From positions 558,001-622,000 of the forward strand of contig JADKKB010000005.1 in assembly GCA_016720705.1 (NCBI GenBank): DNA of 64,000 bases, written 5' to 3'. Every line of letters begins with the position of its first letter. Within the stretch, counting starts at the first letter, position 1. The notes beneath the pieces were generated by a model that worked only from the letters and a program-made list of their open reading frames with translations, searched no databases and was not told where the DNA came from. This DNA comes from Chloracidobacterium sp. (GTDB taxonomy: Bacteria; Acidobacteriota; Blastocatellia; Pyrinomonadales; Pyrinomonadaceae). The position numbers and the translations under genes are program-made. Below, in pieces: positions 23,410-32,528 of this stretch.

Positions 23410-26400
23410 ATGAAAGTCATTAAAAATATCATATTTACTGGACTGATAGTCGCAATGGCGGCGATCGTCTCATTAGCTCAGACTACAGGTAGCATCGGCG
23501 GGTCAGTCACTGATTCGCTGGGTGCTGTCGTGGTCGGTGCCACGGTCACGGCTATTTCGCCCACCGGCACTCAAAAATCGATCATTACTAACGCTCGGGG
23601 CGAATACAACTTTACCGGTTTGACGGCGGGCAAATACACCGTTAAGGCGATCGCACCGAAATTCGCACTTTATGAAAATACGGAAGTGGATGTTGTGGCC
23701 GGCGAGAAGTTCGATCTTTTTGTCGTCTTGACCGTGTCCGGCGTCGAAGAAACGGTCGATGTTTCTAATAACGAAGCTGTTTCTAATGAAGCGGATAATA
23801 ATGCAGACGCAACCGTGCTCAAGGGCAAAGATCTTGACTCGTTGCCGGACGATCCCGACGAATTGCAAGCAGCACTGCAGGCACTTGCGGGACCGTCAGC
23901 CGGTCCGAATGGCGGTCAGATCTATATTGACGGATTTACGGGCGGCCAATTACCGCCAAAAGAATCGATCAGGGAAATACGGATCAATCAAAATCCGTTT
24001 TCGGCCGAATTTGATCGACCTGGATTTGGGCGGATCGAGATCTTGACCAAACCGGGTTCAGACAAATTTAGAGGATCGGTCAATGGCAACTTTAACGACG
24101 AGAGTCTTAATTCACGCAACCCTTTTGCAGCAAACAAGGCGCCGAGCCAATTGCGGTCATTTGGCGGAAATTTGTCAGGCCCGATCAAAAAGGGCAAATC
24201 GTCATTCTTTCTCGATGTATCGAATCGTGACGTCGATAATAACGCGATCATAAATGCAGTGGTTCTCGATTCGGCCTTCAATCCGGTCAATTTCAGTCAG
24301 GATCTTACGATTCCCAGTCGACGATTTTCGATCGGTCCGCGTGTGGACTTTGCCATCAACGACAAGAATACTTTGGTTGCTCGTTATAGTTTTGACCGAT
24401 CGACAAATAAGAACCAGGGAATCGGCGACACATCACTTCCATCCAGAGCATATGACACGACAGGTTTTGGTCACGAACTGCGATTGACCGAGACGGCGAT
24501 CCTCAATGCTAAAACTGTAAACGAAACGCGGTTCCAGTATTCTTTCGATAAGCGTTCGCAAAATGGTGATAATTCAATTCCGACTGTTAGTGTTGCTGCT
24601 GCGTTTACGGGTGGCGGTGCTCAAATTGGTTCAAGTGCTAATACTAGAAACGCGTGGGAATTGAGCAATAACACTACAACATCCTTTGGTAAGAATTCCC
24701 AACACTCGGTCAAATTCGGAGTTCGGCTTCGCAATACTAGTATTAACGACCGATCCGAGAATAACTATGGTGGAACGTACGTGTTTCCTGGTTTCTTTGG
24801 TGCAGACCCGTACGATCTGAACAGTGACGGCATTGTTTCACCACTCGAACAATATCGAGCTAGAGTGCTTGGAGCGGTCGGCACACAGTACGACCCGACG
24901 CAATTCTCAATTACGACAGGTGACCCGTTGGCTAAGGTTTCGCGTTTTGATGCGGGGCTGTTCGTGACCGATGACTGGCGAATTTCACCCTCGTTGCTAT
25001 TCAGTTTTGGTCTTCGATACGAAAATCAAACAAACATTAATGACTCGAAGAACTTTGCCCCTAGAATAGGTTTAGCGTGGTCGCCCGGAGCGGGCGGAGC
25101 TAAACCGCCGAAAACAGTATTTCGCTTGGGTGCAGGAGTATTCTATGAGCGATTCAGCGAGAATTTGACTCTACAGGCAGAGCGATTTAATGGCACACGG
25201 CAATTGAATCTGATCGTGAGTGCTAACGATCCTGATCCGATTCGTCGGGCTGCTGCTCTGGCTCTGCTTTCGCAGCCTCTGTTTACCACGGCCGGCGTGA
25301 CCAATTCGCCGACGGCAGCGCAGATCTTGGCCGCATTGCCCCAGTCAAATACGATCCGTACGATCGACAGTGGACTTAGCGTCCCGTACACGATGCAGGC
25401 AACGCTAGGTATTGAACGTCAGTTGCCTTTCAAGACTTCACTTGGAGCATTCTTTATAACATCGAGGACGATACATCAGCTTCGGATCCGGAATATAAAC
25501 GCACCGATCTGCCCACTGCAGATAAACTGTGCAAATGCTCCTCGACCGCAGCCGGGTCTCGGTAATATATATGAATACGAGGCTAGTGGCATAAATAATC
25601 AAAATCAGTTGATAATGAATTTCCGAAGTGCGATCTCGCCGAGAATATCATTATTTGGAAACTATCGACTTGGGTTTGCAAATAGTGACACCGATGGCTC
25701 GGGGAGCTTTCCGGCGTACAGCTACGACTTTACCGGTGAATATGGGAGAGCGGCGTTTGACGTGCGACACAACTTCGTAATTGGGGGCAACATAACGCTT
25801 CCTTGGCAGATCTCCCTGAATCCTTTTATTACGGCGAGTTCGGGACGTCCGTTCAACATAACGCGTGGCGTTGATCTCAACGGCGATTCACTGTTTACCG
25901 AACGTCCGACTTACGGGGAATTGGGGGCAAGATGCTCGGAACTTCAGATCACCGCATCATACTGTAATGTTGCCGGCAATGATCCTAATCTGATCATTCC
26001 CCGAAACTATGGCGAGGGTTCGAGCTATTTCAGCGTCAACCTTCGCGTCGGTAAAACCTTCGGCTTTGGCGGTAAGTCAGCTGCATCGACCGCGGCAGCA
26101 GGTGGAAACCGTGGTGGCGGTGCCACAGGTGGACCTCCGGCCGGAGTAATGATGGGTGGAGGCGGCCGAGGTATGGGCGGCGGAATGGGCGGAATGTTCG
26201 GTGGCGGCGATGGCCGGAAGCCGTACAATCTCAACCTGAGCGTCAATTTCAATAACTTGTTAAATAATGTAAACTTTAACACGCCAGTTGGCAGCCTGAG
26301 TTCGGGCCGATTTGGGCAGTCGACGAATATCGCCGGCGGTTACGGTGGCTTTGGTGGCGGTGGCGGAACGGCCAACCGCCGAATCGAGCTCCAGGCACGT

Positions 26401-26412
26401 TTTAGCTGGTAA
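23410..26412 (+). CDS. Oar-like TonB-dependent outer-membrane receptor
   Basis: A 1000-residue outer-membrane barrel protein. After the signal peptide (to about residue 24), a carboxypeptidase-regulatory-like beta-sandwich runs from about 26 to 112 (GSIGGSVTDSLGAVVVGATV). A plug-like region with the unusual PDDPDELQAALQALAGPSAG stretch follows (about 140-220), then a large beta-barrel finishing in RRIELQARFSW, with the terminal aromatic residue used by the BAM machinery. Two Gly-rich loops lie near the C-terminus (about 896-935 and 975-990). Such receptors are abundant in Acidobacteriota; substrates are unknown. The gene ends with a strong terminator. Confidence 0.9.
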   Translation: MKVIKNIIFTGLIVAMAAIVSLAQTTGSIGGSVTDSLGAVVVGATVTAISPTGTQKSIITNARGEYNFTGLTAGKYTVKAIAPKFALYENTEVDVVAGEKFDLFVVLTVSGVEETVDVSNNEAVSNEADNNADATVLKGKDLDSLPDDPDELQAALQALAGPSAGPNGGQIYIDGFTGGQLPPKESIREIRINQNPFSAEFDRPGFGRIEILTKPGSDKFRGSVNGNFNDESLNSRNPFAANKAPSQLRSFGGNLSGPIKKGKSSFFLDVSNRDVDNNAIINAVVLDSAFNPVNFSQDLTIPSRRFSIGPRVDFAINDKNTLVARYSFDRSTNKNQGIGDTSLPSRAYDTTGFGHELRLTETAILNAKTVNETRFQYSFDKRSQNGDNSIPTVSVAAAFTGGGAQIGSSANTRNAWELSNNTTTSFGKNSQHSVKFGVRLRNTSINDRSENNYGGTYVFPGFFGADPYDLNSDGIVSPLEQYRARVLGAVGTQYDPTQFSITTGDPLAKVSRFDAGLFVTDDWRISPSLLFSFGLRYENQTNINDSKNFAPRIGLAWSPGAGGAKPPKTVFRLGAGVFYERFSENLTLQAERFNGTRQLNLIVSANDPDPIRRAAALALLSQPLFTTAGVTNSPTAAQILAALPQSNTIRTIDSGLSVPYTMQATLGIERQLPFKTSLGAFFITSRTIHQLRIRNINAPICPLQINCANAPRPQPGLGNIYEYEASGINNQNQLIMNFRSAISPRISLFGNYRLGFANSDTDGSGSFPAYSYDFTGEYGRAAFDVRHNFVIGGNITLPWQISLNPFITASSGRPFNITRGVDLNGDSLFTERPTYGELGARCSELQITASYCNVAGNDPNLIIPRNYGEGSSYFSVNLRVGKTFGFGGKSAASTAAAGGNRGGGATGGPPAGVMMGGGGRGMGGGMGGMFGGGDGRKPYNLNLSVNFNNLLNNVNFNTPVGSLSSGRFGQSTNIAGGYGGFGGGGGTANRRIELQARFSW

Positions 26413-26438
26413 ACCGATAGCCTGGCTAGTTTTTGAAG

Positions 26439-26476
26439 AAGAGAGGCAAATGCGTCAAAGTGTTTGCCTCTCTTTC
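26439..26476 (+). terminator. Rho-independent terminator after the Oar-like gene
   Basis: Inverted repeat with arms AGAGAGGCAAA and TTTGCCTCTCT, loop of about 12 bases, followed by TTTC. It lies 27 bases after the receptor stop codon and before the next gene's start at 26515. Confidence 0.75.
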
Positions 26477-26514
26477 GCCATCATTACATTGGTAATAGGA
26501 CCGAAATTAAAAGT

Positions 26515-27255
26515 ATGAAGTACACGATCATTTTTGTTTTCTTAGTGGCTTGCTCAACTACCTTATTTGGGCAACAGCCCGACTCCGACAAGACTGCATT
26601 GTCGGCGGTGGTTGTACCGGCGAGCGAAGAGGTAGCCGCAATGAATTTTGCGAAGTCTGCCGTTGCGGCCCACGGGGGTGAAAAACTTAGGGCGATGAAG
26701 TCACTTGTCGTCAGAGGTTCGCTTGATCTGAACGTTTTTAACCAGGCAACGCCGGCTACATTTGTTACCGCTATCTCGGGCGACAAATATTCGTTCATCA
26801 TCAACAGCCCTCTACAGCCGCTGAAACAGGTATTTAACGGCACGGATACATATTCGTCGATTCAAGGATTTTCACTTCCCCCCGTTACGAGTCTCGGTTT
26901 TCCGGTATTACAACACATCGGCGACAAAGGATATGTCGTGTCGCCACTAGCAGGGGACAAGAAGAAGAAAAATGGCTTTAGAGTGACGACTCCGGAAGGA
27001 TATTACACGGATTTCTTTCTAGATGAAAAAAATAGTCAGTTAAAAGGCTATGAGTCGAGCTATGAATTTCAAGGAAGATTGATCACCACGTCGGTTGAAA
27101 TAGATAAGTCACTGTTGGTTGACGGTGTGTTGGTTCCGGAGAAATACTCGCAGAGATTTGATCTTGGCCAAATGACCGCCTATGCGGCGTTTAAGGCGAA
27201 ACAGATCCTGGTAAATTCGAAGTTGGACGACGATGTTTTTGCGTTGGAAAAATAA
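26515..27255 (+). CDS. Exported protein, outer-membrane lipoprotein-sorting-like fold
   Basis: A 246-residue exported protein with signal sequence MKYTIIFVFLVACSTTLFGQ. The mature part resembles the LolA/LolB-like half-barrel proteins often annotated as outer-membrane lipoprotein-sorting proteins: SAVAAHGGEKLRAMKSLVVR near the N-terminus, then alternating beta strands. The signal contains a Cys (residue 11) but not a clear lipobox. Its start is the ATG at 26515, since the upstream extension to 26464 runs through the terminator. No partner genes suggest a function; the preceding gene is the Oar-like receptor, from which it is separated by a terminator. Confidence 0.6.
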   Translation: MKYTIIFVFLVACSTTLFGQQPDSDKTALSAVVVPASEEVAAMNFAKSAVAAHGGEKLRAMKSLVVRGSLDLNVFNQATPATFVTAISGDKYSFIINSPLQPLKQVFNGTDTYSSIQGFSLPPVTSLGFPVLQHIGDKGYVVSPLAGDKKKKNGFRVTTPEGYYTDFFLDEKNSQLKGYESSYEFQGRLITTSVEIDKSLLVDGVLVPEKYSQRFDLGQMTAYAAFKAKQILVNSKLDDDVFALEK

Positions 27256-27262
27256 GGAAACG

Positions 27263-28219
27263 CTATAAGGCGAACCGACTTGTCTTCCACCAGTCTATGG
27301 TTCGCCGCAGTCCTTCCTCAAGTCCCACCAACTCCTGATACCCGAGCCATTCAACGGCTCGAAGATTATCGGCCTGCGAATGTTTGACATCGCCTGTGCG
27401 CCCAAACCTATACTCCGCCGTTACATTAGGATTGTCCGTGATCGTTTTCAGGACGTCCAACAAATGGTTTAATGTAATGCGGTCGCCATTCGCAACGTTC
27501 AACGTTCGTCCGATACCGTCTGTCGCCTGACTTGCACGAATATTTGCATCCACAACATTTGCGACATAAGTAAAATCACGGGATTGTTCACCGTCGCCAA
27601 ATATCACGGGCGTGGTTCCGCTCATCAAACAGTCGATAAAACGTGAAATAACGCCCGAGTACATTGATGAGGGATTTTGCCGCGGTCCGAAAACATTGAA
27701 GTATCGCAATGCCAAAGTCTCGAGTCCGTACACATTGTTAAATGATCGGCAATAAAGTTCGCCCGTGAGTTTTGCAACAGCATATGGCGAAAGCGGGTCG
27801 GGAGCCATAGTTTCCACCTTCGGCAATGTAGGTTGATCGCCGTAGGCTGAACTCGATGCAGCGTAAATGAAACGCTTAACGCCATTTTCCTTCGACGCTA
27901 AAAGCATATTAAATGTGCCGTCCACACACACACGATGCGTTTCTGCCGGGTTCTCGACCGATCTAGGGACGCTCGGCAATGCAGCCTGATGATAAACGAT
28001 CTCAACGCCTTCTATCGCCTTGTTGACCAATTGGCTGTTGTTAATGTCACCTTGGACGAAATCAAAATCGCCGGCAATCTCATCAAGGTTCTCACGGCTG
28101 CCGGTCGAAAGGTCGTCGATGATAGTTACCTTGGCCCCCTGACGGATCAATTCGTCCACAAGGTTTGAACCAATAAAACCAGCACCGCCGGTGACCAATA
28201 CTTTAGATGTTAAAGACAT
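27263..28219 (-). CDS. NAD-dependent nucleotide-sugar epimerase (SDR)
   Basis: An extended short-chain dehydrogenase/reductase of 318 residues acting on UDP-sugars, probably a 4-epimerase of the UDP-glucose/UDP-N-acetylglucosamine group. The Rossmann motif is VTGGAGFIGSNLV, with IDDLSTG binding the cofactor ribose; catalytic residues are Ser/Ala (YAASSSAYGD) and Tyr-x3-Lys (SPYAVAKLTGE). FNVFGPRQNP and the late FGDGEQSRDFTYV loop are typical of GalE/WbpP-like enzymes. It lies 42 bp downstream of ugd on the minus strand, so the two likely supply sugar nucleotides for an exopolysaccharide or lipopolysaccharide. Exact substrate is open. Confidence 0.9.
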   Translation of the reverse strand: MSLTSKVLVTGGAGFIGSNLVDELIRQGAKVTIIDDLSTGSRENLDEIAGDFDFVQGDINNSQLVNKAIEGVEIVYHQAALPSVPRSVENPAETHRVCVDGTFNMLLASKENGVKRFIYAASSSAYGDQPTLPKVETMAPDPLSPYAVAKLTGELYCRSFNNVYGLETLALRYFNVFGPRQNPSSMYSGVISRFIDCLMSGTTPVIFGDGEQSRDFTYVANVVDANIRASQATDGIGRTLNVANGDRITLNHLLDVLKTITDNPNVTAEYRFGRTGDVKHSQADNLRAVEWLGYQELVGLEEGLRRTIDWWKTSRFAL

Positions 28220-28261
28220 TTATATTACACGGCTGCCGACTTGCGACATCGGACCACAATC

Positions 28262-29560
28262 TTATCGGCCAACGCCGACATATTCAAAGCCCATTTCACG
28301 CATTTCCTTTGGCTCGTAAATATTGCGAAGGTCTGCGATCTTCGGTTCGACCAAAAGTGACTTCACGCGTTCCAGGTCGAGCGCCCGAAATTGATTCCAT
28401 TCGGTAACTATCACCATCGCATCGGCTCCGGCAATAGCATCATATTCATCATTCGCATATTCAATGCCGGTAATAAAGTGAGTTGATTCTTCCATAGCGA
28501 CCGGGTCAAATGCTTTGATCGATGCTCCGCGTTTGATCAGCTCAGATATGATCTCGATCGCTGGGGATTCGCGCATATCGTCCGTTTCAGGCTTGAACGA
28601 TAAACCGAGTATTCCGATCTTCTTACCACTTAAGTTCCCGACGAGCTTTTCGATCTTGGGAATCATTGCATCGCGTTGACGTTCGTTAGCCTCGATCACG
28701 GCATCGACGATAAGCGTTTCTACGCCATATTGATCTGCAACGGTGGTCAAAGCTCTCGTATCTTTGGGGAAGCAAGACCCACCGTATCCGGGGCCCGGAT
28801 GCAGAAACTTGCGTCCAATGCGATTGTCCATTCCCATTCCACGGGCAACATCGTGAACGTCGCAACCGATCGCATCACAAAGATTCGCCACCTCGTTAAT
28901 AAATGTGATCTTGGTCGCCAAAAATGCGTTTGCAGCATATTTGATCAGCTCGGCGGCCTCTAGCGAAGTGATGACTATCGGTGTTTCGATCAGAAAAAGT
29001 GGGCGATAAAGTTCTTTCATTACCTCGATCGCCCGGTCTTCGTTGCTTCCGATCACCACTCGATCGGGACGCATAAAGTCTGTGATCGCGGCCCCTTCAC
29101 GGAGAAACTCCGGATTCGACGCAACTCCAAATTCAGTTTCGATTTTAATGTTTTCCTGAATGAAATCCCGTAACCATTTGCCGGTGCCAACCGGGACCGT
29201 CGATTTGGTAACAAGCACCTTGTAGTCGTTCATCGACTCAGCAACGTCCTTGGCCGCCTGACGATAATAACTCATATCGGGCGTCCCATCGGCCTGAGGC
29301 GGCGTCCCCACTGCCAGGAAGACGACCTGTGCCCGTTCCACAGCGGATTTGATATCAGTCGTAAAATGCAACCGACCGGCCTCTACGTTTTTCTTGACGA
29401 TGGCATCCAGGCCCGGTTCATAAATAGGTATTATGCCGTTGTTAAGCTTTTCGATCTTTGAGGTATCAACATCGACACAAATGACATCGGTTCCAAATTC
29501 GGCAAAACACGCACCGGATACCAAACCGACATAACCTGTTCCAATAACTGCAATATGCAT
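28262..29560 (-). CDS. ugd: UDP-glucose 6-dehydrogenase
   Basis: Oxidises UDP-glucose to UDP-glucuronate with two NAD+. The 432-residue protein has the N-terminal GTGYVGLVSGACFAEFG dinucleotide-binding motif, the EPGLD segment, and the catalytic-Cys loop GPGYGGSCFPKDTRAL; the C-terminal UDP-binding domain includes LGLSFKPETDDMRESPA. Length is normal. The neighbouring epimerase is downstream in the same direction. Upstream a strong terminator separates it from the FecR-like genes, so ugd and the epimerase form their own unit. Confidence 0.95.
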   Translation of the reverse strand: MHIAVIGTGYVGLVSGACFAEFGTDVICVDVDTSKIEKLNNGIIPIYEPGLDAIVKKNVEAGRLHFTTDIKSAVERAQVVFLAVGTPPQADGTPDMSYYRQAAKDVAESMNDYKVLVTKSTVPVGTGKWLRDFIQENIKIETEFGVASNPEFLREGAAITDFMRPDRVVIGSNEDRAIEVMKELYRPLFLIETPIVITSLEAAELIKYAANAFLATKITFINEVANLCDAIGCDVHDVARGMGMDNRIGRKFLHPGPGYGGSCFPKDTRALTTVADQYGVETLIVDAVIEANERQRDAMIPKIEKLVGNLSGKKIGILGLSFKPETDDMRESPAIEIISELIKRGASIKAFDPVAMEESTHFITGIEYANDEYDAIAGADAMVIVTEWNQFRALDLERVKSLLVEPKIADLRNIYEPKEMREMGFEYVGVGR

Positions 29561-29601
29561 AACTATTAAAGTATTAGCTTGTTAAAAAAATCACAATATA
29601 T

Positions 29602-29641
29602 AAAAAAAGATTGCGGGCCACGTAAGTTACATGACCCGCAA
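29602..29641 (-). terminator. Rho-independent terminator downstream of FecR-like gene
   Basis: On the minus strand, arms TTGCGGG and CCCGCAA enclose about 17 bases and are followed by TCTTTTTTT. It lies 26 bases after the stop codon of the 29667-30374 gene. Confidence 0.8.
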
Positions 29642-29666
29642 AACAAAGAGAACGTTTGTCCAACAA

Positions 29667-30374
29667 TTAACGCGTCGGGCTTACGATGATCGTGCCGCCG
29701 CCGAGAGTTGTGTCATTCCTCTGCGTACCGAGGAATACTGCCGCACCGGCAACACCGGCAGCGACTAAGATCAACCAGGGCCATCCTGCGATAGCAACGC
29801 TGGGGGCTGAGCCCGGACGGAGGCAAGGTTTGCAACCGGTCTGCTCAACATTACCGGCAGTCGCTGTCGATCCAGCAGAAACTTGCTTGTCAGTCGAACC
29901 TTCACGCATAGTGACGATTCCGGAGGACGTGTCGACGTGAGTGTGCGAACACTCAACTTCGATTGCAAAGCTATCAGCCTGACCGGCATCGGCCATGATC
30001 GTCGCATTCTTGGTCGCAATCGTTGTCGCGACGCCTGCCGCATTAGAAACGCGGTATTTTCCTTCAGACAAGGTGCCGACGATGCTTGATTCTGAAAACG
30101 TCAAAGTCAGGCTCGAATTCGCAAGAACTTCGATCCGACCCGTTTTGCCCAAGCTAACAACCGCACTCGAGTCAGCACCGGTTGCTATCGTGCTTCCCGA
30201 CAGGACAGTTGAATTGGAAACCGCGGCTTGGCCATTTACGGTAACCTGTCCGGACACGGTGAGCTCACCGCCCATATTGACGGGCACAGCGAAGGCCACA
30301 GACGAATACACACACCAAACAGCCGCTACGGTGACCGTTGTAATAAATTTACGAAGACTATTTTTGCCGAACAT
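29667..30374 (-). CDS. FecR-like secreted protein with C-terminal helix and tail
   Basis: A 235-residue exported protein. A signal peptide (to about residue 29) precedes a beta-rich FecR-like region: VSGQVTVNGQAAVSNSTVLS, then TGADSSAVVSLGKTGRIEVL. Four Cys lie between residues 140 and 185. A hydrophobic helix (WPWLILVAAGVAGAAVFLG) sits close to the C-terminus and is followed by the tail TTLGGGTIIVSPTR. The upstream neighbour is a paralogue with the same overall plan and tail. The arrangement of membrane helix plus a short conserved tail resembles a C-terminal sorting or anchoring signal. I recognise no named family beyond FecR-like. Confidence 0.65.
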   Translation of the reverse strand: MFGKNSLRKFITTVTVAAVWCVYSSVAFAVPVNMGGELTVSGQVTVNGQAAVSNSTVLSGSTIATGADSSAVVSLGKTGRIEVLANSSLTLTFSESSIVGTLSEGKYRVSNAAGVATTIATKNATIMADAGQADSFAIEVECSHTHVDTSSGIVTMREGSTDKQVSAGSTATAGNVEQTGCKPCLRPGSAPSVAIAGWPWLILVAAGVAGAAVFLGTQRNDTTLGGGTIIVSPTR

Positions 30375-30420
30375 TTGAGTTAAAATCCTCCTGAATCAAT
30401 CCTATCAAATAGATAATAAG

Positions 30421-30455
30421 CTTAGCCGCCACAAATGATTGTCGCGGCGGCTAAG
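30421..30455 (-). terminator. Hairpin between the two FecR-like genes
   Basis: Perfect ten-base arms CTTAGCCGCC and GGCGGCTAAG enclose 15 bases, located 13-47 bases after the stop of the 30468-31094 gene. The T-tract is weak (CTTATTATCT on the minus strand), so it may be a partial terminator or mRNA-end stabiliser. Confidence 0.55.
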
Positions 30456-30467
30456 TACAATTAAGAT

Positions 30468-31094
30468 TTAACGGTTGGGGCTAACGACCGTTGTTCCGCC
30501 ACCAAGCGAGATATCGTTACCACCCTGCGATGCTGCCCAGATGATGCCAACAGCGGCTCCACCCATTACCAAAGCCCACGGCCACCATGTGGCAGCACTA
30601 TCACACTCTTCTTTGCCGTCTTTGTCAGCGTCGATACATTTGCCCGAAGCATCTTTGTAATCGTCAGCCGAGCGGCCGGCCTGAGCTGAGGCTCTTTCGC
30701 CCGCATTTAGAGCTAGGCTTGTGCCGGCCACATTCACGTTCAATGCATCCACAGCACGGAGAACTGTAAGCGAACCCGCGGTAAGGTCGATCGTCGCAGA
30801 CTTGTCGTCAAACGAAACTATCGCAACGCTGTTCGGTGCAAGGTCGATCGCTCCGGCTACGCCGAAGTTGATCACCGCACTCGAATTGTTCGGGGTCGAG
30901 ACCGTGCTGGCCGAGAATATTGTACGGCCGCTTTGGGCAACTTCACCGTTTACCAAGGCAGATTCACTGCCATTGACGATAATTTCACCAGTAATTTTTT
31001 CAGTATTTGCCAACGCTACCATCGAGTAGGTCGCGAGCATTGCAATCATCAAACACGACGATGTCGCCTTTCGAATCCACAGTTTACTATTCAT
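30468..31094 (-). CDS. FecR-like secreted protein, paralogue of its downstream neighbour
   Basis: A 208-residue exported protein starting at the ATG at 31094, with GAGGAG nine bases upstream. A signal peptide (to about residue 30) precedes a FecR-like beta region (ITGEIIVNGSESALVNGEVA, STPNNSSAVINFGVAGAIDL). A short acidic segment with two Cys (GKCIDADKDGKEECD) resembles a calcium-binding loop. The C-terminus has the helix WWPWALVMGGAAVGIIWAAS and then ISLGGGTTVVSPNR. The tail pattern LGGGT-x-x-VSP-x-R is shared with the next gene, while the middle regions are much less alike. Function is unknown; location next to nucleotide-sugar genes suggests an envelope role. Confidence 0.65.
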   Translation of the reverse strand: MNSKLWIRKATSSCLMIAMLATYSMVALANTEKITGEIIVNGSESALVNGEVAQSGRTIFSASTVSTPNNSSAVINFGVAGAIDLAPNSVAIVSFDDKSATIDLTAGSLTVLRAVDALNVNVAGTSLALNAGERASAQAGRSADDYKDASGKCIDADKDGKEECDSAATWWPWALVMGGAAVGIIWAASQGGNDISLGGGTTVVSPNR

Positions 31095-31467
31095 AGTTCT
31101 CCTCTTGTATCGCTTCAATTCAATAAAATCAAAAAACAAACCTTTCAATCTTTTACACGAGTTAGAGCCCAATGTCAATAAAAACAACACGTTCAGTGCC
31201 AATACTGAATTAAAAAAACGTTGTTCATACTTATGGCTTAGCTAAGATTTGCCTCATACTTATAACATATTTCCAAACTGATTCAAATGGAAAAGTATAT
31301 AAAATGACCCGCGTGAAGTTTTTTTTGAGGAACGGCTATTTGATAGTGGTGGCGATCGGTCACGGGCCAGTCGGCCTATGTCCGAATTCGGCGCGTTGCC
31401 GAACGGTGTTTTTTTTGGTTTAATTTGCACAGCCCGGCATTTCATCTGGAGATAAGCCCGAATAACA
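31095..31467. other. Intergenic region, 373 bp, divergent
   Basis: Lies between the divergent FecR-like gene and xylF. It is AT-rich, has several A/T runs and contains the promoter candidate at 31396-31424. No coding frame with a ribosome binding site was found. Confidence 0.6.
31396..31424 (+). promoter_or_regulatory. Sigma70-type promoter candidate for xylF
   Basis: TTGCCG (31396-31401) and TTTAAT (31419-31424) are separated by 17 bases, 43 bases before the xylF ATG. A GGAG sequence lies downstream, within the leader. Confidence 0.5.
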
Positions 31468-32505
31468 ATGATTAGAATAAGACCTTTGCTTCTACTATTC
31501 GTCACCTGTTTTGCGATTTCCTGCTCGAATGGGCCTAAGGAAAAGAGGATCAAGATCGGTTTTGCTATGGCTACCGTGAAAGAGGAGAGATGGCAGCGTG
31601 ACCGCGATGCCTTCGAGGCGCAGTGCAAGAAAATGAATGTCGATTGTGTTATCACAGTGGCTGACAATAGTCCTGACCGACAGGCAAATGATGTCGATAA
31701 CTTGTTAACACAGAAAGTTGACGTCCTTGTCATTGCTCCGCAAGATGCTACTCAAGCTGCATCGATGGTCGATAAGGCAAAAATGCAGGGCGTGCCGGTA
31801 ATCAGCTACGACCGGCTTATAAATTCAGATAAGATCGACCTGTATATCTCGCACCAAGTGCCCATAATCGGGCGTAAGATCGCCGAATATGCACTTCAAA
31901 AGGTCCCGAAAGGTAATTATGTAATAGTAAACGGTGCCTCTACTGATAATAACGCTCACATAATGAACAAGGAGTATTTGGCTGTGTTAAAGCCTGCCAT
32001 CGACAGGGGCGATGTTGTTATTAAGAGCGAACAGTTTATTCCGGATTGGAAACCTGAACTTGCGCTTAATTTTGCCGAAAACGCACTGACCCAAAATAAT
32101 GACGACATTCAGGCATTTATCGTCTCAAACGATGGAATGGCTGGCGGCGTAGTGAATGCTCTAACTAAAAAGGGGCTGGCGGGCAAGATCGTCGTGACAG
32201 GACAGGACGCTGATAAGCGTGCCCTTCAGAGCATTGCCGAAGGAAAGCAGTCAATGACGGTTTATAAGCCAATTATTCCACTCGCTGACGCCGCGGTGGA
32301 AGCGGCGATAAAACTTGCGAAAAAGGAAAAGTTAAACACAACACCGTTTAAGAAGGACGATGAGTCAAAAGAGGTTCCAGCAATTCTGCTTGAGGTCGTA
32401 ACGGTCGACAAGGGTAATCTGATGGAGACCGTGATCAAGGATGGCTACGCAAAATATGAAGATGTCTTTCTCAACGTCCCCGAAATCGATCGGCCAAAGA
32501 AATAG
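31468..32505 (+). CDS. xylF: Xylose-type ABC transporter substrate-binding lipoprotein
   Basis: A periplasmic binding protein of the XylF group (peripla_BP_4 family), which delivers D-xylose or a similar sugar to an ABC importer. The signal ends in a lipobox, FAISC with Cys19, so the mature protein should be lipid-anchored. Family landmarks: KIGFAMATVKEERWQRDRDA, VDVLVIAPQDATQAASMVDK, GVPVISYDRLI and the AFIVSNDGMAGGVV strand-loop. Length (345 residues) is typical. No permease or ATPase gene follows; the next gene is a ROK sugar kinase 23 bp on. Sugar specificity is inferred. Confidence 0.9.
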   Translation: MIRIRPLLLLFVTCFAISCSNGPKEKRIKIGFAMATVKEERWQRDRDAFEAQCKKMNVDCVITVADNSPDRQANDVDNLLTQKVDVLVIAPQDATQAASMVDKAKMQGVPVISYDRLINSDKIDLYISHQVPIIGRKIAEYALQKVPKGNYVIVNGASTDNNAHIMNKEYLAVLKPAIDRGDVVIKSEQFIPDWKPELALNFAENALTQNNDDIQAFIVSNDGMAGGVVNALTKKGLAGKIVVTGQDADKRALQSIAEGKQSMTVYKPIIPLADAAVEAAIKLAKKEKLNTTPFKKDDESKEVPAILLEVVTVDKGNLMETVIKDGYAKYEDVFLNVPEIDRPKK

Positions 32506-32528
32506 CCGTTATTAGTAACCTCCACAAC

